From Anaerolineaceae bacterium (GTDB lineage: Bacteria > Chloroflexota > Anaerolineae > Promineifilales > Promineifilaceae): a stretch of DNA of 64,000 bases. Shown here piece by piece: positions 36,653-45,051 of this stretch. The first letter of the stretch is position 1, and each line of letters starts with the position of its first letter. The notes beneath the pieces were generated by a model that saw only the letters and a list, made by a program, of their open reading frames with translations, had not been told where the DNA came from and searched no databases. Where the stretch lies: positions 1 through 64,000 of the forward strand of contig PABI01000090.1 of NCBI GenBank assembly GCA_002699125.1. The letters run 5' to 3'. Made by a program: the position numbers and the translations under genes.

Positions 36653-39600
36653 TTAGCTGCTGCCTGACTCGCCCGCCTGGTTGTTGAGCAGCGCTTCTGC
36701 TTCAGCGGGGGAGATGTTGAGCACTGCCGCCAGCCGCGCGGGAATGGTTTCAACCGCCGCCAAGTGCGACTTACCTTCAAGGTGCGTCGCACTTTGGGTT
36801 TGGCCGGCCTGCCACACCCGCGCCAAACTACCTAACGCAATCTCTTGATTCTGGCCAGGATAATGAGCATAGATTTCAATGGCTTTGAAGAAATAATCAA
36901 TTGCTGATTGCCATTGTTCTTGCGCCTCTGCCACAATCCCCAACTGGTGGTAGGTGCCGGCCTGACGGTACCGGTCGTTAAATTCAATGTAAATCGCCAA
37001 GGCTTTTTCGTAATGGGCGACGGCTGTTTTCCACTGCCACTGTGCCTGTGCCACATTCCCTAACTGGTGATAGATTCGAGCCTGATCATATCCTCCCCCA
37101 AATTCAACAGTAATTGCCAAGGCTTTTTCGTAATAGGCGACGGCCGTATCCCAATGCCGCTGGTGATGGGCCACCCTCCCCAACTGATGGTAGGTGCCTG
37201 CCTGTTCATACCGATCGTTGAATTCGAGGTAAATCGCCAACGCCTTTTCGTAATGGGCGACGGCCGTATCCCACTGCCGCTGTTCCTGGGCCACTATCCC
37301 CAACTGGTGGTAAATTCGAGCCTGATCGTACCCTCCCCCAAATTCAATCGTGATCGCTAACGCTTTTTCGTAACGGGCGACGGCCGTATCCCACTGCCGC
37401 TGTTCCTGGGCCACTCTCCCCAACTGGAAATAAGCAGGAGCCTGACTGTAGCCGTCGTTGAATTCGACGTAAATCGCCAACGCTTTTTCGTAATGGGCGA
37501 CGGCTGTTTCCCACTGCCGCTGTTTCTGCGCTACTATCCCCATCTGATGGTAAGTGCTGGCCTGACCGTGCCGGTCGTTGAATTCGATTTTTAACGCCAA
37601 CGCCTTTTCGTAATGGGCAGCGGCCGTTTCCCACTGCCGCTGCTCCTGGGCCACCATTCCCAACTGATGGTAAGCTTTTGCCTGTGCGTTCCAATCATTG
37701 AACTCAATGAAAATCGCCAGCGCCTTTTCGTAATGGGCCACGGCTGTTTCCCACTGTCGCTGTTTCTCTGCTACCATCCCCAACTGGTGATAAATCATGG
37801 AAGTTGCCTGTCTGTTTTTCACTGTATTTTGTAACCAGTCCAGAACCCTGTGATATGTAGACTCCGCTAATTGGTATTGTTTGCCGCTCAGGAAACGCTG
37901 GGCAACATCAAACAAAATTGAAAAATCAAGCTTTAGCGCGTCTGGGATATTATCATCATATTCTTCAATCTTTGTTACGATTAACTGTCCTACAGCTAGA
38001 GCTTCTTGGTCATTTTTTGTTGTATTCCAATAAGGTGAAAATGCGCGGTATACATTGACTATGGACAAACCTAATTGCAACCTCATCTTCAATGCCGTCA
38101 TCAGGTTTTCGTATTCAAGGTTGGTCAAGGCCAGCCCGATTTGCCGCTCCTGCGGTTGTTTGGAGGTGATGAGCTGCCCCAACGCGTTGCCAACGGCGTC
38201 GTAATGGGCGCAAAAGGCGGCTTCTACTGCTTCGCGGAACGGAGCCTGCGCCGAGTGGTTCAATCGCTGGCGTAAAAAGTAGGGCAAAATCGGCTGCAGG
38301 CGCAAATAGCCGCCGCCCATCTCATGCGGGGTCAGCAAGCCCCAGTTCACTCCCTCTTGCAGTACCGTCTGCCATTCGTCAAATGGCAGGTCGGCCAATT
38401 CCGGCTGCTGCTGCAACTGCTCTGTGTATTGCGGCAGCCACTCAGCCCTAAACACCCCCGTAAACGGGGCCAGGCAGGCCAACAGTGCCTGCGCCTGCGG
38501 CGACAAATTGCTGTGGCTGTACTCTACACAGCGTAAAATACTGGCCGTCTTGTCCTGCCACACTTCCCCGCCCGCTGAGCCTGTCGCCACATCAACCCCC
38601 ACATCCCCTTCGGTAAACGCCGCCAGCAATTCGGTTGGCGTTTGGCGGCTCAGGTTGGGCAGCACAATCTCCAGCGCCAGCGGGTGGCCGTCCAGCAGCT
38701 TCAGCAGTTGCGTCAAGGCGGGTCGCTCCACCTCGTCGGCTAGATAATGGTCTGTCTTATGCCGCTGCAAAATCTCTTTGGCTAAATCGCTGGCTGCTTC
38801 CCTATCCAGGCCGGGCAGTTCGTACACCTGTTCCGTCAGCCCGTCCCCCCACAACCAAGCTTCCCGCCCCCGCGACCCCAGCAGCACCAGCGTCTTGCCG
38901 CCCGCCAGCCGCTCCAGCAGGTGGCGCAGCTTGGCCTGCTCTGCCGCGTCCAGCGTATGCTGAATTGACAAGGCCGCCCCCGTTATCGACTCCAAATTGT
39001 CCAGCACCAGCAAATGGCGCTCGCTGCGCAGCGTTTGCGCCAGCTTCTCCAGCTTGGCCCCATCGGGCAGCGGCGAAAAAGCGTGCGTGTAATCCGCCCC
39101 GTACAGGTCGCGGGCCAGTCTGTCCATAATTTGGGCGGCGGTATACGCCTTCTCATCATAGCCAAAGTAAAAGACGCGCTCTACCAGTTGGGTGGTCTGC
39201 TCCCACTCCATCAGGTGGCGCAGCAGCGTCGTCTTGCCCGCGCCGCCCATCCCCTGAATCAGCAGCACGTTGCTCTGGGTCAGCAAATGGGTCTCGATGT
39301 CCAAAATGTCCACATCCCGCCCAAAGAAGCCGTAGGTCAGGGCCGGGGCGCGGTAGCGGCGGCTTTGCTGTTCAAAATAAGCCGCCTCTGCTTCCGGCGT
39401 GGCAAAATCGGTAATCGGCAGCGCAATTTCACGATTTTGGTACATCACCGGCAGCAGCCAATCTTCCAGCTCGATGGTCTGGTTGTAGGCGGCACGGCGG
39501 GTTTTGTCATTGCGCAGTTCCAGGCGCCCCCGCCGAACCGCCTGCGCCAGGGGCTTGCCGTCCAGCAGCTGCTCATAAAGGCTGGTCATCAACAGTTTGG

Positions 39601-39817
39601 CCGCGCTCACGCTGACGGAGTAGCCCATCGCCAGCGCGTTTTGCACCCCTTCGGCCATCAGGCGGCTGCCCAAGCTGGTCTCGCTGGCCCCCACCTGCTT
39701 GCCCGACTGGCAGGCGTTCAAAATAGCGATGGGAATTTGGTGGCTGGCCAGCAGCCCGGCCACCGTGTCATCGCTCACCAAATCAGACTGGCCTTCTTCA
39801 GCGCCGTTAAAGGCCAA
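36653..39817 (-). CDS. CHAT protease C-terminal part, STAND ATPase and TPR repeats (frameshifted from upstream frame)
   Basis: The distal part of a CHAT-STAND-TPR protein, 1054 codons from a TTG at 39817. It opens with the second half of a CHAT caspase-like domain containing the catalytic Cys (AILNACQSGK, codon 36). Then come a P-loop NTPase (Walker A GMGGAGKTT, Walker B LLVLDNLES), a helical region, and eight nearly identical 40-residue TPR units (YHQLG...A.HYEKALAI.IEF). The catalytic His lies in the upstream frame (39844-40605); a -1 shift at 39859-39865 joins the two into a 1317-residue protein. Such proteins are predicted signal-sensing proteases in biological conflict systems. Independent initiation is possible at the TTG after GAGGGGG, but the product would lack the His. 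Confidence 0.85.
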   Translation of the reverse strand: MAFNGAEEGQSDLVSDDTVAGLLASHQIPIAILNACQSGKQVGASETSLGSRLMAEGVQNALAMGYSVSVSAAKLLMTSLYEQLLDGKPLAQAVRRGRLELRNDKTRRAAYNQTIELEDWLLPVMYQNREIALPITDFATPEAEAAYFEQQSRRYRAPALTYGFFGRDVDILDIETHLLTQSNVLLIQGMGGAGKTTLLRHLMEWEQTTQLVERVFYFGYDEKAYTAAQIMDRLARDLYGADYTHAFSPLPDGAKLEKLAQTLRSERHLLVLDNLESITGAALSIQHTLDAAEQAKLRHLLERLAGGKTLVLLGSRGREAWLWGDGLTEQVYELPGLDREAASDLAKEILQRHKTDHYLADEVERPALTQLLKLLDGHPLALEIVLPNLSRQTPTELLAAFTEGDVGVDVATGSAGGEVWQDKTASILRCVEYSHSNLSPQAQALLACLAPFTGVFRAEWLPQYTEQLQQQPELADLPFDEWQTVLQEGVNWGLLTPHEMGGGYLRLQPILPYFLRQRLNHSAQAPFREAVEAAFCAHYDAVGNALGQLITSKQPQERQIGLALTNLEYENLMTALKMRLQLGLSIVNVYRAFSPYWNTTKNDQEALAVGQLIVTKIEEYDDNIPDALKLDFSILFDVAQRFLSGKQYQLAESTYHRVLDWLQNTVKNRQATSMIYHQLGMVAEKQRQWETAVAHYEKALAIFIEFNDWNAQAKAYHQLGMVAQEQRQWETAAAHYEKALALKIEFNDRHGQASTYHQMGIVAQKQRQWETAVAHYEKALAIYVEFNDGYSQAPAYFQLGRVAQEQRQWDTAVARYEKALAITIEFGGGYDQARIYHQLGIVAQEQRQWDTAVAHYEKALAIYLEFNDRYEQAGTYHQLGRVAHHQRHWDTAVAYYEKALAITVEFGGGYDQARIYHQLGNVAQAQWQWKTAVAHYEKALAIYIEFNDRYRQAGTYHQLGIVAEAQEQWQSAIDYFFKAIEIYAHYPGQNQEIALGSLARVWQAGQTQSATHLEGKSHLAAVETIPARLAAVLNISPAEAEALLNNQAGESGSS
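36841..37800 (-). repeat. Eight 120-bp tandem repeats encoding TPR units
   Basis: Units repeat at an exact 120-base period (for example GCCTG at about 36960, 37080, 37200, 37320, 37440, 37560 and 37680), with high DNA identity including CTTTTTCGTAATGGGCGACGG. This points to recent expansion or homogenisation of the sensor region. Three of the units carry ACGGCCGT at the same position. Confidence 0.9.
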
Positions 39818-39865
39818 AAACGCTTTTTCCCCCTCGTATTCTTCTATTTTGGCCTGCCCAAAAAA
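39811..39865 (-). other. Frameshift site joining the two halves of the CHAT protein
   Basis: On the minus strand the upstream frame reads CAT TTT TTG GGC, so T TTT TTG (39865-39859) is a slippery heptamer in the X XXY YYZ phase. A -1 slip continues GGG CAG GCC AAA ATA into the downstream frame; without it TAG follows 13 bases later. Three bases after the heptamer, AGGCCAAAA (39855-39847) can pair with TTTTGGCCT (39819-39811). Alternatively one T has been lost from a 7-base run, by mutation or sequencing error. Confidence 0.7.
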
Positions 39866-40605
39866 TGGGGATTGGGCACGTCTGGCTCCAGCTGCTGGTA
39901 CTGTTCGTAGGTGAGCAAGGAGCCATGCAAATCGAAGTGGGCAATGTGATAGAAGCCGTCGCCATGCCGGTCGCGGCTGGCTTCCAGATGTTTAACAAGC
40001 GCTTCGTAGGTGCCGGGGCGCACCAAATCAATGCGGGTGCGCAGGCGGCTGTTTTGCAGTGCCTCAATCAACGGTCGGCTGATGGTGCGGTAACCCACAT
40101 CGCGCCGGCCGCCCGGCCGCGCCGACACCAGCAAAATGTTCAGCGTCGGGCTGGGTTGGGGCCGGATGTGGATGTTGGGCGGGTTGTCGTTTTGGCGTAA
40201 GAAGGGGCACTCAACGGCAAAGGGGCGGGCCTGCTGCGGGTCTTTGAGCGCTTCCCAATGCAGGGCATGGAAGGCAGGCGTGCCGCGAATCTCAAAGGCC
40301 AACTGGCTGAAGCCGCCTTCGTAGCGTAGGGCCATTTTGTATTCGGCCAGCGCATCGGCGGTGAACAACTGCCGGAAGAGGGCTTCGCCGTAGCTTTGCG
40401 TGCTGGCGGCGGCGTGGCTGGCTCGCACTTCACCGGTAAAGGGGAAGGTGAGCCATTCCTCATAATACCATTCCAGCCGTTCTTCCTCTTCAGGCGTGAA
40501 CGGGTCGGTAATCGACACCTTATGCCCGGCGCCATTGTCAAACTGCACGGCGGCGGCAAAGGGGGATTCGGTACGGCCGTCGGTTTGGGTAATGGTGATT
40601 TTCAT
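39844..40605 (-). CDS. CHAT protease N-terminal part (catalytic His half)
   Basis: A 253-codon frame holding the first part of the CHAT protein. An N-terminal beta-rich region (about residues 1-150) is followed by the first half of the CHAT fold: NILLVSARPGGRRDVGYRTI, then FYHIAHFDLHG, whose last His (about residue 227) is the expected catalytic histidine. The frame stops just after the T TTT TTG heptamer. The remaining CHAT strand and the catalytic Cys continue in the next frame. The start at 40605 has AAAGG upstream. The 105-residue membrane protein precedes it by 49 bases in the same direction. Confidence 0.82.
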   Translation of the reverse strand: MKITITQTDGRTESPFAAAVQFDNGAGHKVSITDPFTPEEEERLEWYYEEWLTFPFTGEVRASHAAASTQSYGEALFRQLFTADALAEYKMALRYEGGFSQLAFEIRGTPAFHALHWEALKDPQQARPFAVECPFLRQNDNPPNIHIRPQPSPTLNILLVSARPGGRRDVGYRTISRPLIEALQNSRLRTRIDLVRPGTYEALVKHLEASRDRHGDGFYHIAHFDLHGSLLTYEQYQQLEPDVPNPHFLGRPK

Positions 40606-40654
40606 GGTTCAACCTTTCCAATGACAGTCACCTGCGAGGTGGCTATCATCCTGG

Positions 40655-40972
40655 TTATTCCTTTTTTCTGACGATGACAATTTTTTGGCCGTCGGGCTGG
40701 TGGATTTCGATGATTTCCGGTTTTTTGGTCATGTATTTTTCTTTGATGAGGTCAGTGAGAAGATTGATGAGGATACCGGTAGCGATGGCTACGGCCGTTT
40801 CCAGCACAACGATCATCGCCTGAGGGTCATGAAAAACAACGGTGTCGCTGGTCGGGGAACTTTTCAGTTCGCCAACCTGGCTGGTTTGGGCATCATTGTT
40901 CCAGGCGGCGATGAACGTTTCGGGGTTAAGCCCCAATTCCGGGTCGAGGGCAATGTGAATTTGTTCAGACAT
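40655..40972 (-). CDS. Small one-helix membrane protein upstream of CHAT gene, possible EACC1-like
   Basis: A 105-residue protein with an N-terminal soluble segment (QIHIALDPELGLNPETFIAA), one hydrophobic helix (about residues 52-72, MIVVLETAVAIATGILINLL), and a basic C-terminal strand region (EIIEIHQPDGQKIVIVRKK). This layout resembles the effector-associated constant component 1 (EACC1) proteins that accompany CHAT and other effectors in conflict systems, but the assignment rests on general pattern and position only. It is the first gene of the CHAT operon. Confidence 0.65.
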   Translation of the reverse strand: MSEQIHIALDPELGLNPETFIAAWNNDAQTSQVGELKSSPTSDTVVFHDPQAMIVVLETAVAIATGILINLLTDLIKEKYMTKKPEIIEIHQPDGQKIVIVRKKE

Positions 40973-41087
40973 TTTGATTCCTTACGAATTGGTTGGACAG
41001 CTGGATCACGTGACACGAGGAATATGATACGGTTGTTCCCGGCACAAATCAAGCAGGCTTGCGACTTATTTTAGATGGGTTAGGAAC

Positions 41088-41126
41088 AAAAAAACGGCCG
41101 TTTCCTCAATGAGAAACGGCCGTTTT
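41088..41126 (-). terminator. Terminator of tRNA-Pro built from two ACGGCCGT palindromes
   Basis: Arms at 41091-41104 and 41113-41126 are perfect 14-base complements (AAAACGGCCGTTTC) around an 8-base loop. On the minus strand the stem is followed by seven T residues. Each arm contains one copy of the iterated palindrome. It lies 10 bases after the tRNA. Confidence 0.85.
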
Positions 41127-41135
41127 GCCTACCTG

Positions 41136-41209
<74 letters not shown>

Positions 41210-41220
41210 GACAAAGGAGA

Positions 41221-41248
41221 ATTATAGAGCAAGCGTAAGAGTTTGCAA
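41221..41248 (-). promoter_or_regulatory. Sigma-70-type promoter of tRNA-Pro
   Basis: On the minus strand TTGCAA (41248-41243) and TATAAT (41226-41221) are separated by 16 bases. Transcription would begin about 5 bases before the tRNA 5' end. Confidence 0.75.
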
Positions 41249-41398
41249 GTTAGCAAGTGACCCTGTGTCAAGTGTTCAAGTCTTAAAGCTCCTTGTCACC
41301 CCTTCACCTTGTCACCCGTTCATCCCTGTTCCTATTTTGCAACTCCCTTGTGCTACACTCACGCTCCTACAATTTTTACAAACAGGAGCTGAACATTC

Positions 41399-42163
41399 AT
41401 GCGATTTCAAGACAAGGTTTGTGTCATTACGGGTGGCGCAGCGGGCATTGGCCGGGCTACGGCCGTAAAATTTGCCGCAGAAGGGGCTACGGTTGCTTTT
41501 TGCGATCTCAACGAAGCTGACGGACAGGCATTGGCCGCTGAACTGGGTGAAAATGCGTCCTTTACGGCCGTAAACGTTGCCGATCGTAAGGCAGTGCAAG
41601 AATGGTTGGAGGATGTGGTGGCTGAGTACGGCCGTATCGACATCCTCATCAACAACGCCGGCATCACCCGCGACGCCCAATTAGTGAAAGTGAAAGAAGG
41701 CGAACTGGTGGGCCAGATGGGTGAGGACGCGTTCGACCTGGTTATTAACGTCAATCTAAAAGGCGTCTTCAACTGTACCCAGGCTGTCGCCCCGTTTATG
41801 ATTAAGCAAGGTGGCGGGGTTATTCTCAATGCTTCTTCCGTGGTAGGTTTGGACGGCAATTTTGGGCAGACGAACTACGTGGCGACGAAAGCGGCCGTTG
41901 TCGGCATGACCAAAACGTGGGCGCGGGAACTGGGCCGCTACGGCATTCGCGTCAACGCCATCGCCCCCGGCTTTATCGCCACGGAAATGGTGGCCAAGAT
42001 GCCGGAAAAAGTGCTCGACGGCATGCGCAGCCACACGCCGATCGGCCGTCTCGGCCAGCCGGAAGATATCGCCAACGCCTACGCCTTCCTCGCCGCCGAC
42101 GAAGCCAACTTTATCTCCGGTGCTGTGCTGCGTGTGGATGGCGGGATTGTGATTGGAACGTGA
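41399..42163 (+). CDS. Short-chain dehydrogenase, FabG-like 3-oxoacyl reductase
   Basis: A 254-residue classical SDR. It has the NAD(P)-binding TGGAAGIGRAT, the NNAGI motif, the catalytic Ser in NASSVVG, Tyr-x3-Lys in NYVATKAAV, and the C-terminal GAVLRVDGGIVIGT. FabG and PhaB-type acetoacetyl-CoA reductases look alike at this level, so the acyl carrier is not known. The start has CAGGAG upstream. It precedes a ketoacyl-synthase-III-like gene and an acyl-CoA ligase in the same direction, which suggests a joint acyl-chain pathway. Confidence 0.88.
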   Translation: MRFQDKVCVITGGAAGIGRATAVKFAAEGATVAFCDLNEADGQALAAELGENASFTAVNVADRKAVQEWLEDVVAEYGRIDILINNAGITRDAQLVKVKEGELVGQMGEDAFDLVINVNLKGVFNCTQAVAPFMIKQGGGVILNASSVVGLDGNFGQTNYVATKAAVVGMTKTWARELGRYGIRVNAIAPGFIATEMVAKMPEKVLDGMRSHTPIGRLGQPEDIANAYAFLAADEANFISGAVLRVDGGIVIGT

Positions 42164-42244
42164 TCGGTATTCGGTAAAGAGTAATCGGTAATCGGTTAAC
42201 TGTTCACCGATAACAGACTATTGCTAGCCGATTACGGAGAAATT

Positions 42245-43243
42245 ATGAAAAGATATGCTCAAATTCTATCCACCGGCCGCTACGTGCCGGAAAAGGTGTT
42301 GACCAACGCCTACTTTGATGAACTGTTCCCCGAGCGGGACATTGACGCCTGGCTGGTGAAAAACGTGGGCATCAAAGAGCGGCACATCATGGCCGAAGAT
42401 GAAACCACCAGCGATTTATGCCTGCACGCCAGTCGGCAAGCGCTGCAACGCGCCGACCTGACGCCGGAAGATGTGGACCTCATCATTGTGGCCACGGATA
42501 CCCCTGACTACTTTAGCCCGGCGACAGCCACGGTGCTTCAAGCCAAGCTGGGCGCGATGAGCGCGGGTACCTTCGATGTGAACTGTGCCTGTGCGGGCTG
42601 GGTGACGGCTTTGGAAACGGCCGTTCGCTTCATTACCACCGACGAGGAGACCGACCACGTGCTGGTTGTGGGGGCCTACGGCATGAGCCGCTTTGTCGAT
42701 TACACCGACCACAAAACCTGCACCCTTTTTGCCGATGGGGCGGGGGCGGTGCTGGTTGGCGTTGGGGACAACGCTGGCTTTTTGGCGGGCAAGCGGTTGG
42801 CGCGTGGCGACTTTTACGACGCGCTGGGCATCTACACTGGCGGCGTCGCCTGCCCGGTGACCCCCGCCGACGAGAATAATGGCATTCCCCGCGTGCAGTT
42901 TGTCAAACGCTTCCCCGCCACCTTCAACTCTGACAACTGGCCGCCGCTCATCAAAGGCACGGTGGAAAAAGCGGGGCTGACCCTCGACGAAATTGACCAT
43001 TATTATTTCACCCAGCTCAACCTGAACACGATCAAGCAGATCATGGAAATTTTGGAGCAGCCGCTGGAAAAAACGCACTGGATCATGGACAAGTGGGGCT
43101 ACACCGGCTCCGCCTGTATCCCCATGGCTCTGGACGACGCCATTGAGCAGGGACGCGGCCCCAAGCCTGGCGACAAAGTGCTGTTCATCGCCAGCGGCGG
43201 CGGCATTTCGATGGCCTGCAACGTGTGGAACTGGACGGTTTAA
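42245..43243 (+). CDS. 3-oxoacyl-ACP synthase III-like protein with altered active site
   Basis: A 332-residue thiolase-fold protein resembling FabH. The nucleophile Cys is retained (C116 in NCACAGW). Where FabH has the catalytic His in PHQAN, this protein has FTQLN (Thr256); where FabH has Asn in GNTS, it has GYTG (Tyr286). Two of the three catalytic residues are thus replaced, so decarboxylative condensation by the FabH mechanism is unlikely; acyl transfer is more plausible. The start at 42245 follows GGAG. The acyl-CoA ligase begins 7 bases after it. Confidence 0.85.
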   Translation: MKRYAQILSTGRYVPEKVLTNAYFDELFPERDIDAWLVKNVGIKERHIMAEDETTSDLCLHASRQALQRADLTPEDVDLIIVATDTPDYFSPATATVLQAKLGAMSAGTFDVNCACAGWVTALETAVRFITTDEETDHVLVVGAYGMSRFVDYTDHKTCTLFADGAGAVLVGVGDNAGFLAGKRLARGDFYDALGIYTGGVACPVTPADENNGIPRVQFVKRFPATFNSDNWPPLIKGTVEKAGLTLDEIDHYYFTQLNLNTIKQIMEILEQPLEKTHWIMDKWGYTGSACIPMALDDAIEQGRGPKPGDKVLFIASGGGISMACNVWNWTV

Positions 43244-43249
43244 CGGGAA

Positions 43250-44794
43250 ATGTACATCGGCGACTACCTGGGACGACGGGCGATTTATTCGCCGGACAAG
43301 CTGGCAATTGTAGATGCGGGCAAGCAGCCGGAACTGCGTCTGTCCTATGCCCAGATGAATGCGCGGGCCAACCGACTGGCCAACTGGCTGCAAACGGAAG
43401 CGGGTATTGGCCAGGGCGACCGTGTGGCGATTTTGGCACGGGACGGCGTGGAGCATTTGGATACCTTCTTTGCCTGCGGCAAGCTAGGGGCCATCCACAC
43501 CGTGCTTAACTGGCGGCTGCACTGGCGCGAACTGGCCGAAATCATGGCCAACACCACGCCAAAGCTGCTCATCTACTCCGATGAGTTCAGCGAGGCAGTG
43601 ACCAATCTGCAAAATGATGAACAGGCGACCTCGCTGACCCATTTTGTGCATGTGGAAGGGGCGGGTGCACCAGGCAGTGTGTTGTTTGACGAGGTGATGG
43701 CTATGGGGGCAGAGCAAGCCATAACCACGCCCACGCTCACCGAGGAAGACACGGTCGCCCTCATCTTCACCGGCGGCACGACAGGTCTGCCCAAAGCGGC
43801 CCAAGTCTCCCACCGGATGATCGCCTGGAACACGCTCAACACCGTCATTCATGATTTGCAGCACAACGATGTTTACCTGAACGTTTTCCCGCTGTTTCAC
43901 ACCGGCGGCCTTTTCGTGTATACATTGCCGCAGATCATTCTGGGCGGCACGGTGATATTGCTGCGCCAGTTTGAACCGGTGCAGGTGTTGGAGCTGATTG
44001 CCCATGAGCAGGTGACCGTGTTTGCCGGCGTGCCGACGATGTATCAGCTGCTCACCCAGGCGGCGAATTGGGAAACGGCCGTACTTACTAGCCTCCGTTT
44101 TTGCACCAGCGGGGGCGCGCCGCTGCCCGTACCGCTCGTCGAAAAATATACCCACGAGAAGCAGATCAAGTTCAAGCAAGGCTTTGGCATGACCGAATTT
44201 GGTCCGGGCATCTTTGCCCTGGCTGCCGAAGACGCCATTCGCAAGGCGGGCAGCATTGGCCGGCCCAACTTCTACGTCGATGCCCGCATTGTGGACGACA
44301 AGAACCAGCCGCTTGGCCCCAACGAGATTGGCGAGCTGGTGCTCAGAGGTCCCAGTGCCTCCTCAGGCTACTTCAACAATCCAGAAGCCACTGCCGAAGC
44401 GACGGATGACGACGGCTGGTTCCACACCGGCGACCTGGCCCTGTATGATGAAGAATGGTACTTCTATATTAAAGATCGCAAGAAAGATATGTTCATCTCT
44501 GGTGGGGAAAACATCTATCCAGCCGAGATAGAGAAAGTGCTGTACGGGCATCCTGAGGTGCATATGTGCGCTGTGGTCGGCCTGCCGGATCCCAAATGGG
44601 GGGAGGTGGGGTTGGCCTGCGTGGTGCTCAAGCCTGATTCGGATTGCACTGCCCATGAGTTAATGCGGCAAATGCGGGACAATCTTGCCCCTTACAAAGT
44701 GCCCAAACGTATCGAAATTTTGCCGGAGCTGCCTATTTCTGGTGCAGGCAAAATCCTCAAGCGAGAGTTGCAAGCACAATTTTCCGACACATAA
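43250..44794 (+). CDS. Acyl-CoA synthetase (AMP-binding ligase)
   Basis: A 514-residue ANL-superfamily ligase. It has the P-loop FTGGTTGLPKAAQVSH, GFGMTEFGPG, DGWFHTGDLALYDE, IKDRKKDMFISGGENIYPAE and the late catalytic Lys in SGAGKILKREL. It activates a carboxylic acid as the CoA thioester, probably a medium- or long-chain acid. Its tight position after the KASIII-like gene suggests that it supplies acyl groups to it. The 257-base gap after it holds no gene; a GCCC/GGGC pair followed by TTTTTT near 44857-44886 may be a weak terminator. Confidence 0.9.
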   Translation: MYIGDYLGRRAIYSPDKLAIVDAGKQPELRLSYAQMNARANRLANWLQTEAGIGQGDRVAILARDGVEHLDTFFACGKLGAIHTVLNWRLHWRELAEIMANTTPKLLIYSDEFSEAVTNLQNDEQATSLTHFVHVEGAGAPGSVLFDEVMAMGAEQAITTPTLTEEDTVALIFTGGTTGLPKAAQVSHRMIAWNTLNTVIHDLQHNDVYLNVFPLFHTGGLFVYTLPQIILGGTVILLRQFEPVQVLELIAHEQVTVFAGVPTMYQLLTQAANWETAVLTSLRFCTSGGAPLPVPLVEKYTHEKQIKFKQGFGMTEFGPGIFALAAEDAIRKAGSIGRPNFYVDARIVDDKNQPLGPNEIGELVLRGPSASSGYFNNPEATAEATDDDGWFHTGDLALYDEEWYFYIKDRKKDMFISGGENIYPAEIEKVLYGHPEVHMCAVVGLPDPKWGEVGLACVVLKPDSDCTAHELMRQMRDNLAPYKVPKRIEILPELPISGAGKILKRELQAQFSDT

Positions 44795-45051
44795 ATCCGG
44801 AAGTTCCCGGAGCTTTTCCCTTCGTTAAGTTAGCCTTATTATTAGTCAAATCCTTTGCCCAGTGCCCCCACAGTACCGGGCTTTTTTCGCTATTTTTATC
44901 TGGTGACGGCCGTATATCCTTTACAATAGCGCTGCGAGAATGCTGCCAGGCAATTACATGAATGTCGTATGAGCTTTTGTTACTTTTGCCCAAAACTTTT
45001 GACTTACGAGTAATCTATAAAGAGTAGACAGAAGAACGGCCGTCACAAAAC

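Noticed and set aside
36841-37800. Tandem repeats as a possible CRISPR array
   Set aside because: The 120-base period has no spacers and encodes in-frame TPR units.
39014-39910. 298-codon frame on the plus strand
   Set aside because: Antisense to the CHAT-STAND gene; composition follows that gene's third positions.
39807-40067. 86-codon frame overlapping the CHAT frameshift
   Set aside because: It is the third frame across the break and contains neither catalytic motif; the -1 frame explains the split better.
42416-43456. 346-codon frame on the minus strand
   Set aside because: Antisense to the KASIII-like and acyl-CoA ligase genes, both with clear catalytic motifs.
44999-45021. TTGACT ... 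TATAAA before the histidine kinase
   Set aside because: The spacing is only 11 bases, too short for a sigma-70 promoter.
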